Assembly: GCF_900110105.1 (NCBI RefSeq)
Contig: NZ_FOCL01000002.1
Span: forward strand, 62,001 to 126,000
DNA from: Mucilaginibacter gossypiicola
GTDB taxonomy: Bacteria; Bacteroidota; Bacteroidia; Sphingobacteriales; Sphingobacteriaceae
DNA: 64,000 bases
Reading direction: 5' to 3'
Shown here piece by piece: positions 25,413 through 33,472 of the stretch. Below the pieces are notes generated by a model. It worked only from the letters and a program-made list of their open reading frames with translations, was not told where the DNA came from and made no database searches. A program made the translations under genes and the position numbers. Numbering within the stretch: the stretch's first letter is position 1; each line of letters opens with the position of its first letter.

Positions 25413-26831
25413 TTATTTCATCAGGTGTTTTAACTGGATCACCTCTTTTTCATCAAGGTAACGCCAGCGTCCACGCGGAAGGTCTTTTTTGGTAAGGTTG
25501 GCATAAACCACCCTGTCCAGCTTTACAACTTCGTAACCAAGGTGCTCAAACATACGGCGCACAATACGGTTTTTGCCGCTGTGAATCTGGATGCCTATCT
25601 CACGTTTTGAACCTCCGGTAACGTATGATACCGAATCAGGTTTAATAACACCATCTTCCAGCTCAAGGCCAAAAGTTAATTTATTCAAATCGCCCTGGCT
25701 TAAACTTTTGCTTAGTTCAACCTGGTATAGTTTGGTGATGCTGTTACGCGGGTGCGAAAGCTTATCAGCCAGATCGCCATCGTTAGTCATCAATAACAAA
25801 CCGGTAGTGTTACGGTCAAGGCGGCCAACCGGGTAAATACGCTCGCGGGTAGCTTTTTCAACCAGGTGCATTACTGTACGGCGCTCTTGCGGATCATCAG
25901 TTGTTGTGATATAATCTTTTGGTTTATTTAATAATACATAAACCATTTTTTCGCGTTTAAGCGTTTCGCCGTTATATTTAATAGTGTCTTTAAGTGGGTT
26001 CACTTTAGTGCCCAGCTCAGTTACCACTTCACCATTTACAGATACTACACCGGCCGTAATCAGTTCATCAGCCTTACGACGTGAACAGATACCCGCGTTT
26101 GATATATAACGGTTTAAACGGATCAGTCCGTCATCTTCTGATTTTTTTGCGGGAGAATTTTTACGGCCACGCATGGTTTTAGGAGCATCCTGTTGGTTCT
26201 CCCTGTCATGCGGTCTGTGAGCAGGCCTTTCGCCAAATGGTGATTTTTCCTTAAAACCACCTTCGCGTTTTTTGAAGCCGCCTTCGGTTCCTCTTGGTGC
26301 AAACTTACGTTCGCCGCCTGCATCGCCGCCAAAGCTTCTTTTAGGTTTACCCTCAAAGCTTGCTGATGAACGTGTACGCGGAGATGAGTAAGGTTTCTTT
26401 TCGCCTTGTGCATCACCGCCAAAGCTTCTTTTTGGCCTTTCATCATCGCCGGTTGGCCTGCCGCTGTAAGGTTTGCGCGGGGCACCACCAAATGATTTCC
26501 TTTCGCCGGTATTGTCACCGCCAAAGTTTCTTTTTGGTCTGTCGTCGCCTCCACTTGTTGGCCTACCTGAATATGGCCTTGACTTAGCGCCTGATCTTTT
26601 ATCGCCAGATGATGATCCGTCCCTAAAATTGCTTTTGGGCTTATCGTCACTGAACCTGTTGCTTTGGAATGTTTTTTCCGGTCTGGAAAGTATTTTTTTC
26701 TCTCCGTTTGGAGTAGCTTTACCCTTTGGGGTTGATGCTGATTTTTTTGGTCGGTCGTCGGATCTTGAACTCCTTGATGACGACTTTCCGGGTTTGTCGT
26801 CGCGACTACCTGCTGGTCTCTTAAATACCAT
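25413..26831 (-). CDS. RluB/RsuA-family rRNA pseudouridine synthase with long basic N-terminal extension
   Basis: 472 residues. About the first 230 are low-complexity and rich in Arg, Lys, Gly, Ser and Asp, with repeated DRPKR-FGGD and KPYSGRP-like blocks, so they should be disordered and RNA-binding. The conserved part is an S4 domain (RLNRYISNAGICSRRKADEL) and an RsuA/RluB catalytic domain with GRLDRNTTGLLLMTNDG, catalytic Asp339. The family modifies uridine in rRNA. The usual enzyme is about 240-290 residues, so the extension is the notable feature. A TAACTTTG box lies 35 nt upstream. Confidence 0.93.
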   Translation of the reverse strand: MVFKRPAGSRDDKPGKSSSRSSRSDDRPKKSASTPKGKATPNGEKKILSRPEKTFQSNRFSDDKPKSNFRDGSSSGDKRSGAKSRPYSGRPTSGGDDRPKRNFGGDNTGERKSFGGAPRKPYSGRPTGDDERPKRSFGGDAQGEKKPYSSPRTRSSASFEGKPKRSFGGDAGGERKFAPRGTEGGFKKREGGFKEKSPFGERPAHRPHDRENQQDAPKTMRGRKNSPAKKSEDDGLIRLNRYISNAGICSRRKADELITAGVVSVNGEVVTELGTKVNPLKDTIKYNGETLKREKMVYVLLNKPKDYITTTDDPQERRTVMHLVEKATRERIYPVGRLDRNTTGLLLMTNDGDLADKLSHPRNSITKLYQVELSKSLSQGDLNKLTFGLELEDGVIKPDSVSYVTGGSKREIGIQIHSGKNRIVRRMFEHLGYEVVKLDRVVYANLTKKDLPRGRWRYLDEKEVIQLKHLMK

Positions 26832-26865
26832 AATTTTTTGTTTAGCGCTTTCGCAGCGTGAGGGT

Positions 26866-26873
26866 CAAAGTTA
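26866..26873 (-). promoter_or_regulatory. -7 box of the pseudouridine synthase gene
   Basis: TAACTTTG on the minus strand, an exact TAnnTTTG match, 34 nt upstream of the start codon. The -33 region is weak. Confidence 0.45.
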
Positions 26874-27002
26874 CGCTTTTTTGCCAATTTTTATCTAAAA
26901 AGATCAAAAAAATATCATCAAACAAAATCGCCGTTTAAACGGTTTTAAAGGCGGTTTTTGAACCGAAAACCACATCTAAAAAAATTAGCAAAATGGTAAG
27001 TA

Positions 27003-27034
27003 TTTGATTATGTGATTCGTATGACATACCTTTG
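27003..27034 (+). promoter_or_regulatory. Full Bacteroidota-type promoter before the transglycosylase gene
   Basis: TTTG at 27003-27006 and TACCTTTG at 27027-27034, separated by 20 nt. Both elements match the sigma-ABfr consensus (TTTG, 19-21 nt, TAnnTTTG). It is the best promoter in the window; transcription should begin near 27040. Confidence 0.7.
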
Positions 27035-27062
27035 CAGCGCATTCTACCAAATGTATAGTTAA

Positions 27063-27848
27063 ATGATAGGACAAGAAATGATTAAAAAACACTTACTTAC
27101 GTGCTCCGTAACGCTGGTGCTGGTTCTCATTTCCGGGCTTAATATTTTCGGTAAAATTGTTACCCAAAAAGGCGCAAAAAAGACAGCTTTAAGCCCCCGA
27201 ACCTCAGATTTTATTTTTCTTAAAAGCGCAGAAGCAGTTGCTTACAACTTTGCCGATGAAGCTTTACCAGTTAATGACGCAAGAGTTACCTTTAAACTCA
27301 ATAAATCGCTCAGGCAACATGACTTTAAAAGCGTGCAAAGTAATATTTTGCATCGCAAGGCCGAGTTATGGTTCCCGATTATTGAACCAATTTTGAAGTT
27401 TTATGGTATCCCCGAAGATTTTAAGTATGTACCTCTGGTCGAATCAGGCCTTAAATCAGGTACTTCATCTAAAGGCGCGTCGGGTTTTTGGCAATTTATG
27501 CCGGGTACAGCACGTACCTACGGACTTAGAGTAGGCCATGGTGTTGATGAGCGGAAAAATCTTCGCAAGTCAACCATTGCAGCCTGCAAGTATATCAAAG
27601 AACTATACGATGAATTTAACAGCTGGACATTGGCGGCTGCCGCTTACAACAATGGCTCGATCAAATTAGCGCGGGCTATTAACAAGCAAAAAGAAGATAA
27701 CTACTTTCGCATGAAGCTGAACCGCGAAACCGGTTCATACGTTTATAAGCTGATTGCCATGAAAGCAGTTATTGAGCAGCCAAAAGAGCACGGGTATGAT
27801 AACTATTTTTATATCCCGCCTGCATCGCAATTGCTGGCAATTAATTAA
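27063..27848 (+). CDS. Lytic transglycosylase, MltD/SLT family
   Basis: 261 residues; an in-frame ATG at 27078 with AGGA before it is an equally good start. The signal or anchor segment LLTCSVTLVLVLISGLNIFG places it in the envelope. The SLT domain has the catalytic glutamate in PLVESGLKSGTSSKGASGFWQ, then GTARTYGL and LAAAAYNNG. It cleaves the MurNAc-GlcNAc bond, forming 1,6-anhydro ends. LysM repeats, common in MltD, are absent. It is expressed from a strong promoter and ends 55 nt before a terminator. Confidence 0.93.
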   Translation: MIGQEMIKKHLLTCSVTLVLVLISGLNIFGKIVTQKGAKKTALSPRTSDFIFLKSAEAVAYNFADEALPVNDARVTFKLNKSLRQHDFKSVQSNILHRKAELWFPIIEPILKFYGIPEDFKYVPLVESGLKSGTSSKGASGFWQFMPGTARTYGLRVGHGVDERKNLRKSTIAACKYIKELYDEFNSWTLAAAAYNNGSIKLARAINKQKEDNYFRMKLNRETGSYVYKLIAMKAVIEQPKEHGYDNYFYIPPASQLLAIN

Positions 27849-27903
27849 TGACAGGTAATCATACTGTAAATTAATTAAAAGATTACATTACGGAGCACTT
27901 TGA

Positions 27904-27938
27904 GGCCGGTTATCCACAGTGGATAACCGGCCTTTTTT
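27904..27938. terminator. Strong terminator of the transglycosylase gene
   Basis: Perfect 13-bp arms GGCCGGTTATCCA (27904-27916) / TGGATAACCGGCC (27920-27932), CAG loop, then six T. The left arm happens to contain TTATCCACA, the DnaA-box consensus. Confidence 0.9.
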
Positions 27939-27941
27939 GCT

Positions 27942-27949
27942 TATATTTG
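27942..27949 (+). promoter_or_regulatory. Candidate -7 box of uvrA
   Basis: TATATTTG, an exact TAnnTTTG match just after the preceding terminator. It would give uvrA a leader of about 110 nt. No LexA-type palindrome was recognised in this leader. Confidence 0.4.
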
Positions 27950-28063
27950 TAGCAAACTATTGATAGTTTAAGCCAAAAATATTAGGAAAGTCGCGTTTTG
28001 TAAAAAACTGACAACTATAATAATTAGCTTCAAACAAAGTCAATAAATCCATATTAATAATAT

Positions 28064-30910
28064 ATGAGTACAAAACCTCTTGTTGACCTGGGCGAGCAAA
28101 GTGAAGTTGAAGTTTATGGTGCCCGGGTGCATAACCTGAAAAATATAGATGTTTCGTTTCCGCGCAACCAACTCGTGGTAATTACCGGGTTGAGCGGCAG
28201 CGGTAAATCATCCCTTGCATTTGATACCATTTATGCCGAAGGTCAGCGCCGTTATATGGAAACATTTTCGGCCTATTCGCGCCAGTTTATGGGCGGGATG
28301 GAAAGGCCGGATGTAGATAAAGTATCGGGCCTGAGCCCGGTGATTGCCATTGAGCAAAAAACCACCAGCAAAAACCCGCGTTCAACCGTGGGTACCATTA
28401 CAGAGATCTACGATTTTATGCGATTGCTTTTCGCTCGTGCGGGCGATGCTTACTCTTACACCACTGGTGAAAAGATGGAACGCATGAGCGAAGATCAGAT
28501 CCTGAAAACCATCAGCGAAAAATTTGACGGGCAACCGGTTAATATTCTGGCCCCGGTAGTTAAGGCCCGTAAAGGCCATTACCGCGAATTATTCGAATCC
28601 ATCCGCAAACAGGGCTTTCTAAAAGTTTGGGTTGATGGCGCCATTGCCGATGTTGAACCTAAAATGCAGGTTGACCGTTACAAAATTCACGATATTGATA
28701 TTGTGGTTGACCGGCTGGTAGTTAGCGAAAAAGATAGCAAACGCCTATACACCTCTGTTCAGCAGGCTTTAAAAATCGCTAAAGGCATCATCCGTATTGC
28801 CGATAAAGACAACAACGTATCTTATTACAGTAAATACCTGATGGACCCGGTTTCGGGCATCTCGTATGATGAGCCGCAGCCAAATACTTTTTCGTTCAAT
28901 TCGCCATATGGCGCTTGTGAAAAGTGTAACGGACTGGGCTATATTTTTGAGGTGGATGAAGCTTCGGTAATCCCTAACCCGAAACTGAGCATCATGAACG
29001 GCGGTTTAGCCCCAATTGGCGAGTACCGCGAAACATGGATCTTCCAGGTATTGAAATCGCTGGCAAAAAAATACGAGTTTTCGTTGTCAACCCCTATCGA
29101 AAAACTCAACCGCGATCAGCTGGATATTATCCTGAACGGTGCGCCAGAAACCTTAAGTGTTGCTGTTGAATACAATAAGTGGAACGTTCAAAGCTACCAG
29201 ATCACGTTTGAAGGAATCATACGGATGCTGGAAGAACAGCAGGAACGCCGTAACGATGAAGGTATGGATGATATGGAAAACTATCGTGTGCTCCGTACCT
29301 GCCCGGTTTGTGAAGGCGCCAGGCTTAAAAAAGAGTCGCTGCATTTTAAGGTAGATGGTAAAAATATATTTGAACTGGCCTGCATGGATATCAACCACCT
29401 GCAGGAATGGTTTGATGGACTGGAAGACCGCCTTAACGAACGTCAGAATGTAATAGCCAAAGAGATCCTGAAAGAGATCCGCGCGCGTATTGTGTTTTTA
29501 CTGGACGTTGGTTTGAGTTATTTAACACTCGACCGTACTGCAAAAACCCTTTCGGGTGGTGAAGCACAGCGCATCAGGCTGGCTACACAAATTGGTTCGC
29601 AGTTGATGAATGTGATGTACATTCTGGATGAGCCAAGTATCGGTCTGCACCAGCGTGATAATGAGCGTTTGATCAACGCACTTAAAAACCTGCGTGACTT
29701 AGGCAATACCGTACTGGTTGTTGAACACGATAAAGACATGATACTGGAAGCCGACCACGTAATTGACATGGGCCCGGCAGCAGGTGTACATGGCGGCCAG
29801 GTTGTTGCCGAAGGTACTCCGGCCCAGTTAATGGAAAAGCATACGCTTACCACATCATATATCAACGGTGACCGTGAGATTGCAGTACCTAAAAAACGCC
29901 GCGAAGGCAATGGTAAAACCCTGAGCCTGAAAAAAGCTACCGGCCACAACCTTAAAAAGGTATCGGTTGATTTTCCTCTGGGTAAACTCATCGGTATAAC
30001 CGGTGTATCGGGCAGTGGTAAATCAAGTTTGATCACCGAAACTTTATACCCCATCCTCAACCATCATTTTTTCAGGGCAAAAAAACAACCCTTGCCTTAT
30101 GAAAAAATCGAGGGTCTGGAGCATATTGATAAAGTAATTGAGATAGATCAAACCCCTATCGGTCGTACGCCGCGCTCAAATCCCGCTACTTATACCGGGG
30201 TGTTTTCGGATATCCGCAATTTGTTTGTGGCATTGCCCGAGTCAAGGATCAGGGGGTATAAACCCGGTCGTTTCTCGTTCAATGTAAAAGGCGGCCGTTG
30301 CGAAACTTGCCAGGGTGCAGGTATGAAGGTAATTGAAATGAACTTTTTACCCGATGTACAGGTACCTTGCGAAGAATGTGGAGGCAGACGCTACAACCGC
30401 GAAACGCTTGAAGTACGTTACCGTGGCAAATCCATCAGTGATGTACTGGATATGAGTATTGAAGATGCGACTCCATTTTTTGAGCACATTCCCTCCATCT
30501 ACCGTAAAGTAAAAACGCTGAACGATGTAGGCTTAGGTTATATCACCCTGGGCCAGGCTTCAACCACATTATCAGGCGGTGAAGCACAGCGTGTTAAACT
30601 GGCCACCGAGCTATCTAAAAAAGATACCGGCAACACTTTTTATATTTTGGATGAACCTACTACAGGTTTACACTTTGAAGATATCAACGTATTGTTAGGC
30701 GTACTTAACCAATTGGTTGATAAAGGCAACACCGTTTTGGTAATTGAACACAACCTTGATGTTATTAAGGTGGTCGATCACGTCATAGACCTTGGTCCTG
30801 AGGGTGGCTCTGGCGGTGGTAATATCCTGTTCTCCGGTACACCCGAAGGCTTGTGCAAAGTAAAGAACAGCTTCACCGGCAAGTTTCTTAAAAAGGAAAT
30901 GGGGTTGTAG
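28064..30910 (+). CDS. uvrA: Excinuclease ABC subunit A
   Basis: 948 residues, full length. It recognises bulky DNA damage with UvrB in nucleotide excision repair. Two ABC ATPase modules are present: Walker A GLSGSGKSS (near 42) and GVSGSGKSS (second half), signatures LSGGEAQRIRLA and LSGGEAQRVKLA, and Walker B ILDEPSIGLH and ILDEPTTGLH. Zinc-finger cysteines occur as CEKCNGLGY, CPVCEGA, CETCQGAGM and CEECGG. It is a single gene; a palindrome with a toxin-antitoxin operon follows. Confidence 0.98.
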   Translation: MSTKPLVDLGEQSEVEVYGARVHNLKNIDVSFPRNQLVVITGLSGSGKSSLAFDTIYAEGQRRYMETFSAYSRQFMGGMERPDVDKVSGLSPVIAIEQKTTSKNPRSTVGTITEIYDFMRLLFARAGDAYSYTTGEKMERMSEDQILKTISEKFDGQPVNILAPVVKARKGHYRELFESIRKQGFLKVWVDGAIADVEPKMQVDRYKIHDIDIVVDRLVVSEKDSKRLYTSVQQALKIAKGIIRIADKDNNVSYYSKYLMDPVSGISYDEPQPNTFSFNSPYGACEKCNGLGYIFEVDEASVIPNPKLSIMNGGLAPIGEYRETWIFQVLKSLAKKYEFSLSTPIEKLNRDQLDIILNGAPETLSVAVEYNKWNVQSYQITFEGIIRMLEEQQERRNDEGMDDMENYRVLRTCPVCEGARLKKESLHFKVDGKNIFELACMDINHLQEWFDGLEDRLNERQNVIAKEILKEIRARIVFLLDVGLSYLTLDRTAKTLSGGEAQRIRLATQIGSQLMNVMYILDEPSIGLHQRDNERLINALKNLRDLGNTVLVVEHDKDMILEADHVIDMGPAAGVHGGQVVAEGTPAQLMEKHTLTTSYINGDREIAVPKKRREGNGKTLSLKKATGHNLKKVSVDFPLGKLIGITGVSGSGKSSLITETLYPILNHHFFRAKKQPLPYEKIEGLEHIDKVIEIDQTPIGRTPRSNPATYTGVFSDIRNLFVALPESRIRGYKPGRFSFNVKGGRCETCQGAGMKVIEMNFLPDVQVPCEECGGRRYNRETLEVRYRGKSISDVLDMSIEDATPFFEHIPSIYRKVKTLNDVGLGYITLGQASTTLSGGEAQRVKLATELSKKDTGNTFYILDEPTTGLHFEDINVLLGVLNQLVDKGNTVLVIEHNLDVIKVVDHVIDLGPEGGSGGGNILFSGTPEGLCKVKNSFTGKFLKKEMGL

Positions 30911-30939
30911 TAACCTGTCAAAACTTCGTAAGTTTGAAA

Positions 30940-30977
30940 AAAAACGACATGTACAGAAACTTGTACATGTCGTTTTT
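30940..30977. promoter_or_regulatory. YefM-type operator with two TGTACA cores; may also terminate uvrA
   Basis: Perfect 16-bp inverted repeat: 30940-30955 (AAAAACGACATGTACA) and 30962-30977 (TGTACATGTCGTTTTT), 6-nt spacer. Each arm contains the hexamer TGTACA (30950-30955, 30962-30967), with centres 12 bp apart. TGTACA pairs at this spacing are known as the core of the E. coli yefM-yoeB operator. The T-run end could also terminate uvrA. Confidence 0.7.
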
Positions 30978-30991
30978 GCTTTGTATCTTTA
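30961..30991 (+). promoter_or_regulatory. Promoter of the yefM-yoeB operon
   Basis: TTG at 30961-30963 and TATCTTTA at 30984-30991 (7 of 8 to TAnnTTTG), 20 nt apart. The -33 element lies inside the right operator arm, so bound YefM-YoeB would block it. The predicted start of transcription is a few bases before the ATG at 31006. Confidence 0.55.
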
Positions 30992-31005
30992 TAAAAAGCA
31001 TTCAA

Positions 31006-31260
31006 ATGGAGATCACAACATACACTACGTTCAGGCAACAACTCAAATCCTTTTTGGATAAGGTGCGAAATGATCATAAGCCCTTGATTGTGACAAGTGC
31101 TAATGCAGAAGATATCGTCGTGATGTCAAAGGCCGATTATGAAAGCATGGAAGAAACTTTCTATCTCTTGAAAAGTCCTAAAAATGCAGAAAGATTACTT
31201 CAAGGTATTGAAGAGTATGAAAAGGGGTTAGGTCAGGAAAGAAAGCTGATCGAAGAGTGA
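31006..31260 (+). CDS. yefM: Antitoxin YefM (Phd/YefM family)
   Basis: 84 residues. The N-terminal DNA-binding, dimerising part begins MEITTYTTFRQQLKSFLDKV and contains PLIVTSANAEDIVVMSKADYESMEE, the Phd/YefM signature. The C-terminal tail (NAERLLQGIEEYEKG) is the toxin-wrapping segment. The frame is open from 30934, but that would put the operator and promoter inside the gene, so the ATG at 31006 is the start. YefM neutralises YoeB and, with it, represses the operon. It overlaps yoeB by 4 nt. Confidence 0.95.
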   Translation: MEITTYTTFRQQLKSFLDKVRNDHKPLIVTSANAEDIVVMSKADYESMEETFYLLKSPKNAERLLQGIEEYEKGLGQERKLIEE

Positions 31261-31511
31261 AGATAATTTTCCAAAATCCTGCATGGGAGGATTACCTTTA
31301 TTGGCAAACCACAGATAAGGCCACTTTAAAGAAGATTAACTCTCTTATCAAAGAAATAGAACGACCTCCATATGAAGGAAGTGGAAAGCCCGAACCTTTA
31401 AAACATAATTTAGCTGGCTGGTGGTCACGCCGGATAAACCTCGAACACAGGTTAATCTATGGGGTTGAAACGGACTCAATATTTATTCTGCAATGCAGAT
31501 ACCATTATTAA
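31257..31511 (+). CDS. yoeB: Toxin YoeB, ribosome-dependent mRNA endoribonuclease
   Basis: 84 residues, GTG start overlapping the yefM stop (GTGA). The RelE/YoeB fold is complete and very close to the E. coli protein: DYLYWQTTDK, GKPEPLKHNLAGWWSRRI, EHRLIY and the terminal CRYHY. The catalytic residues Glu46, Arg65, His83 and Tyr84 occupy the same numbers as in E. coli YoeB. It cuts mRNA in the ribosomal A site when freed from YefM. It is intact and probably active. Confidence 0.96.
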   Translation: MKIIFQNPAWEDYLYWQTTDKATLKKINSLIKEIERPPYEGSGKPEPLKHNLAGWWSRRINLEHRLIYGVETDSIFILQCRYHY

Positions 31512-31557
31512 ATCTCCGTTCCATTTTCTTAGCTTTATCTTTTTAAATTGACTCTCC

Positions 31558-33345
31558 ATGAAAAAAATACTACTCATGCTATTCATAGCAGGTTCATTTG
31601 CCGCCTGCAATCAACCAAAATCAACAGATTCAGGTAGCGCCATCCCAGCCAATAAGGATCTTGCCAAAGTTTTTGAAGATTATTTCCAGGATGGCCTAAA
31701 GCTTTACCCGCTAAATGCCACCTACATTGGCGACAGGCGCTACAACGACCTGCTCCCTAATGATGGCTCTGCGGAGTTTCTGAAAAAGGCGTATGATTAT
31801 AACTCAGTTTACCTGTCGAAAGTGAAAAACTTTGAAAGGGCAGAGCTAAATACAGACGATCAACTATCCTACGATATTTTTACTTACGAGGTGCAGCTGG
31901 CGCTTGATAACTTTAAGTATCATTTTGAGTATATGCCTTTCAACCAGTTTTATGCCTTGCCAATTACCATGGGGCAATTGGGCTCGGGATCCGGCGCACA
32001 GCCTTTTAAAACCGTTGTTGATTATAACGATTGGCTGAAACGCTTATCAGCTTTCCAGATCTGGGCAGATACTGCCATCTCCAATTTTAACAAAGGCATC
32101 AAAGCGGGCGTAGTATTGCCAAAATCGCTGGTTGTTAAAATGGTTCCCGAGATGCAGGACCTTGTATCAAAGAATGTTGAAAAAAGCTTGTTCTATGGAC
32201 CAGTTACCAACATGCCGAAAGACTTTTCAGAAGCCGATAAAAAACAACTGACCGAGGCTTATAAAAAAGCTATCACTGATATAGTTAACCCAACATACCA
32301 AAAACTGGCCGATTACTTGAAAAACCAGTACCTGCCTCATGCCCGTACTACTTCGGGATTTTCATCGCTGCCGGATGGCACCGCTAAATACACCTACTTA
32401 GTTAAACAGCAAACCACAACCGATAAAACTCCTGAAGAAATTTACCAGTTAGGACTAAAAGAAGTTGCCCGTATCCGCGGATTAATGGATAGCATTAAAA
32501 CCAGCGTAGGCTTTAAAGGCGACCTGAAGGCTTTTTTTGAATACATGAAAACCGACCCTAAGTTTACGCCTTACAAAACACCTAAAGATGTGCTTAATGC
32601 TTTTGAGAACATTCATAAACGCATGGAGCCAAACCTGAAGAAGATGTTTAATCATGTGCCTAAAACGCCATTCGAGATCAGGCAAACAGAGGCCTTCCGT
32701 GCGGCATCGGCCAGTGCGGAGTATAACCAGGGTTCAGCAGATGGTACCCGTCCGGGAATTTTTTATGTGCCGATACTGGATGCTACCAAGTTTAATACTA
32801 CATCGGGTATGGAGTCATTGTTTTTGCATGAAGCTATTCCTGGTCACCATTACCAGATCTCGCTGACTCAGGAAAACACATCATTACCTAAATTCCGCAG
32901 GTTTGATGGCGGTGAAACTGCTTACGTAGAAGGCTGGGCGCTGTATTGCGAATCATTAGGTAAAGAATTGGGCTTATACACCGATCCATACCAGCACATG
33001 GGTGCCTTAGGCGATGAAATTCACCGCGCCATCCGTTTGGTAGTTGATGTTGCCATCCACACCAAAGGCATGACACGCGAGCAGGCTATTAAATACATGA
33101 TGGATAACGAAGCCATCAGTGAACAGGGTGCTACTGCCGAAATTGAACGCTATATGGCTATCCCCGGTCAGGCCTTAAGCTATAAAATAGGAGCACTTAA
33201 AATTCGCGAACTGCGTAGCAAATATGAAAAGCAGTTAGGCAGCAAATTCAATATTGCCGAATTCCATAACCAGGTACTAAAAGACGGTGCAATGCCGATG
33301 GCTGTTTTTGAGGCTAAAATGGACGCCTGGGCTGCGAAGCAATAA
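31558..33345 (+). CDS. DUF885 family lipoprotein, predicted metallopeptidase
   Basis: 595 residues. Lipoprotein signal MLFIAGSFAAC (Cys near 16), then Ser/Asp-rich SDSG and a large helical domain. DUF885 proteins carry a zinc-peptidase-like motif; here it is HEAIPGHH with His424, and ETAYVEGWALYCESLG provides the downstream glutamate. The C-terminal region has MDNEAISEQGATAEIERY. It is likely a cell-envelope peptidase of unknown specificity. A TATCTTTT near-match to a -7 box lies 15 nt upstream. It is convergent with lpxB. Confidence 0.88.
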   Translation: MKKILLMLFIAGSFAACNQPKSTDSGSAIPANKDLAKVFEDYFQDGLKLYPLNATYIGDRRYNDLLPNDGSAEFLKKAYDYNSVYLSKVKNFERAELNTDDQLSYDIFTYEVQLALDNFKYHFEYMPFNQFYALPITMGQLGSGSGAQPFKTVVDYNDWLKRLSAFQIWADTAISNFNKGIKAGVVLPKSLVVKMVPEMQDLVSKNVEKSLFYGPVTNMPKDFSEADKKQLTEAYKKAITDIVNPTYQKLADYLKNQYLPHARTTSGFSSLPDGTAKYTYLVKQQTTTDKTPEEIYQLGLKEVARIRGLMDSIKTSVGFKGDLKAFFEYMKTDPKFTPYKTPKDVLNAFENIHKRMEPNLKKMFNHVPKTPFEIRQTEAFRAASASAEYNQGSADGTRPGIFYVPILDATKFNTTSGMESLFLHEAIPGHHYQISLTQENTSLPKFRRFDGGETAYVEGWALYCESLGKELGLYTDPYQHMGALGDEIHRAIRLVVDVAIHTKGMTREQAIKYMMDNEAISEQGATAEIERYMAIPGQALSYKIGALKIRELRSKYEKQLGSKFNIAEFHNQVLKDGAMPMAVFEAKMDAWAAKQ

Positions 33346-33360
33346 AAAGAAATTATAAGC

Positions 33361-33413
33361 CGAAGCAATCCCCTTTCTACAAAGCCAGTCTGTGTAGTAT
33401 AGGGATTGCTTCG
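33361..33413. repeat. Small CGAAGCAATC palindrome (REP-like), copy 1
   Basis: Arms CGAAGCAATCCC (33361-33372) and GGGATTGCTTCG (33402-33413) around a 29-nt centre holding a CTACA/TGTAG stem. It lies between the convergent DUF885 and lpxB genes. It belongs to the same family as the copies at 53257 and 56311 and may work as a terminator. Confidence 0.65.
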
Positions 33414-33472
33414 TTTATTCCGGCCAAAGTTAAAAGAGGCCCAATGGCTTTAACCATTCAGCATCCCCCTTT

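Noticed and set aside
26123..26887. 254-codon minus-strand frame overlapping the pseudouridine synthase
   Set aside because: It is an alternative frame kept open by the Arg/Gly/Ser repeat; the translation is low-complexity and ends inside the conserved S4 region of the true gene.
26473..26898. 141-codon plus-strand frame antisense to the same repeat
   Set aside because: Mirror of the low-complexity repeat on the other strand; Leu/Gly/Ser-rich with no recognisable domain.
27910..27918. Replication origin suggested by a DnaA box
   Set aside because: Only one perfect box, inside a terminator stem, with no dnaA, dnaN or AT-rich unwinding region nearby.
29518..30060. 180-codon frame antisense to uvrA
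   Set aside because: Lies wholly within the ABC signature region of uvrA, whose coding is unambiguous.
30934..31005. Upstream extension of the yefM frame
   Set aside because: Would place the operator and promoter inside the gene and add residues unlike any YefM; the ATG at 31006 is the family start.
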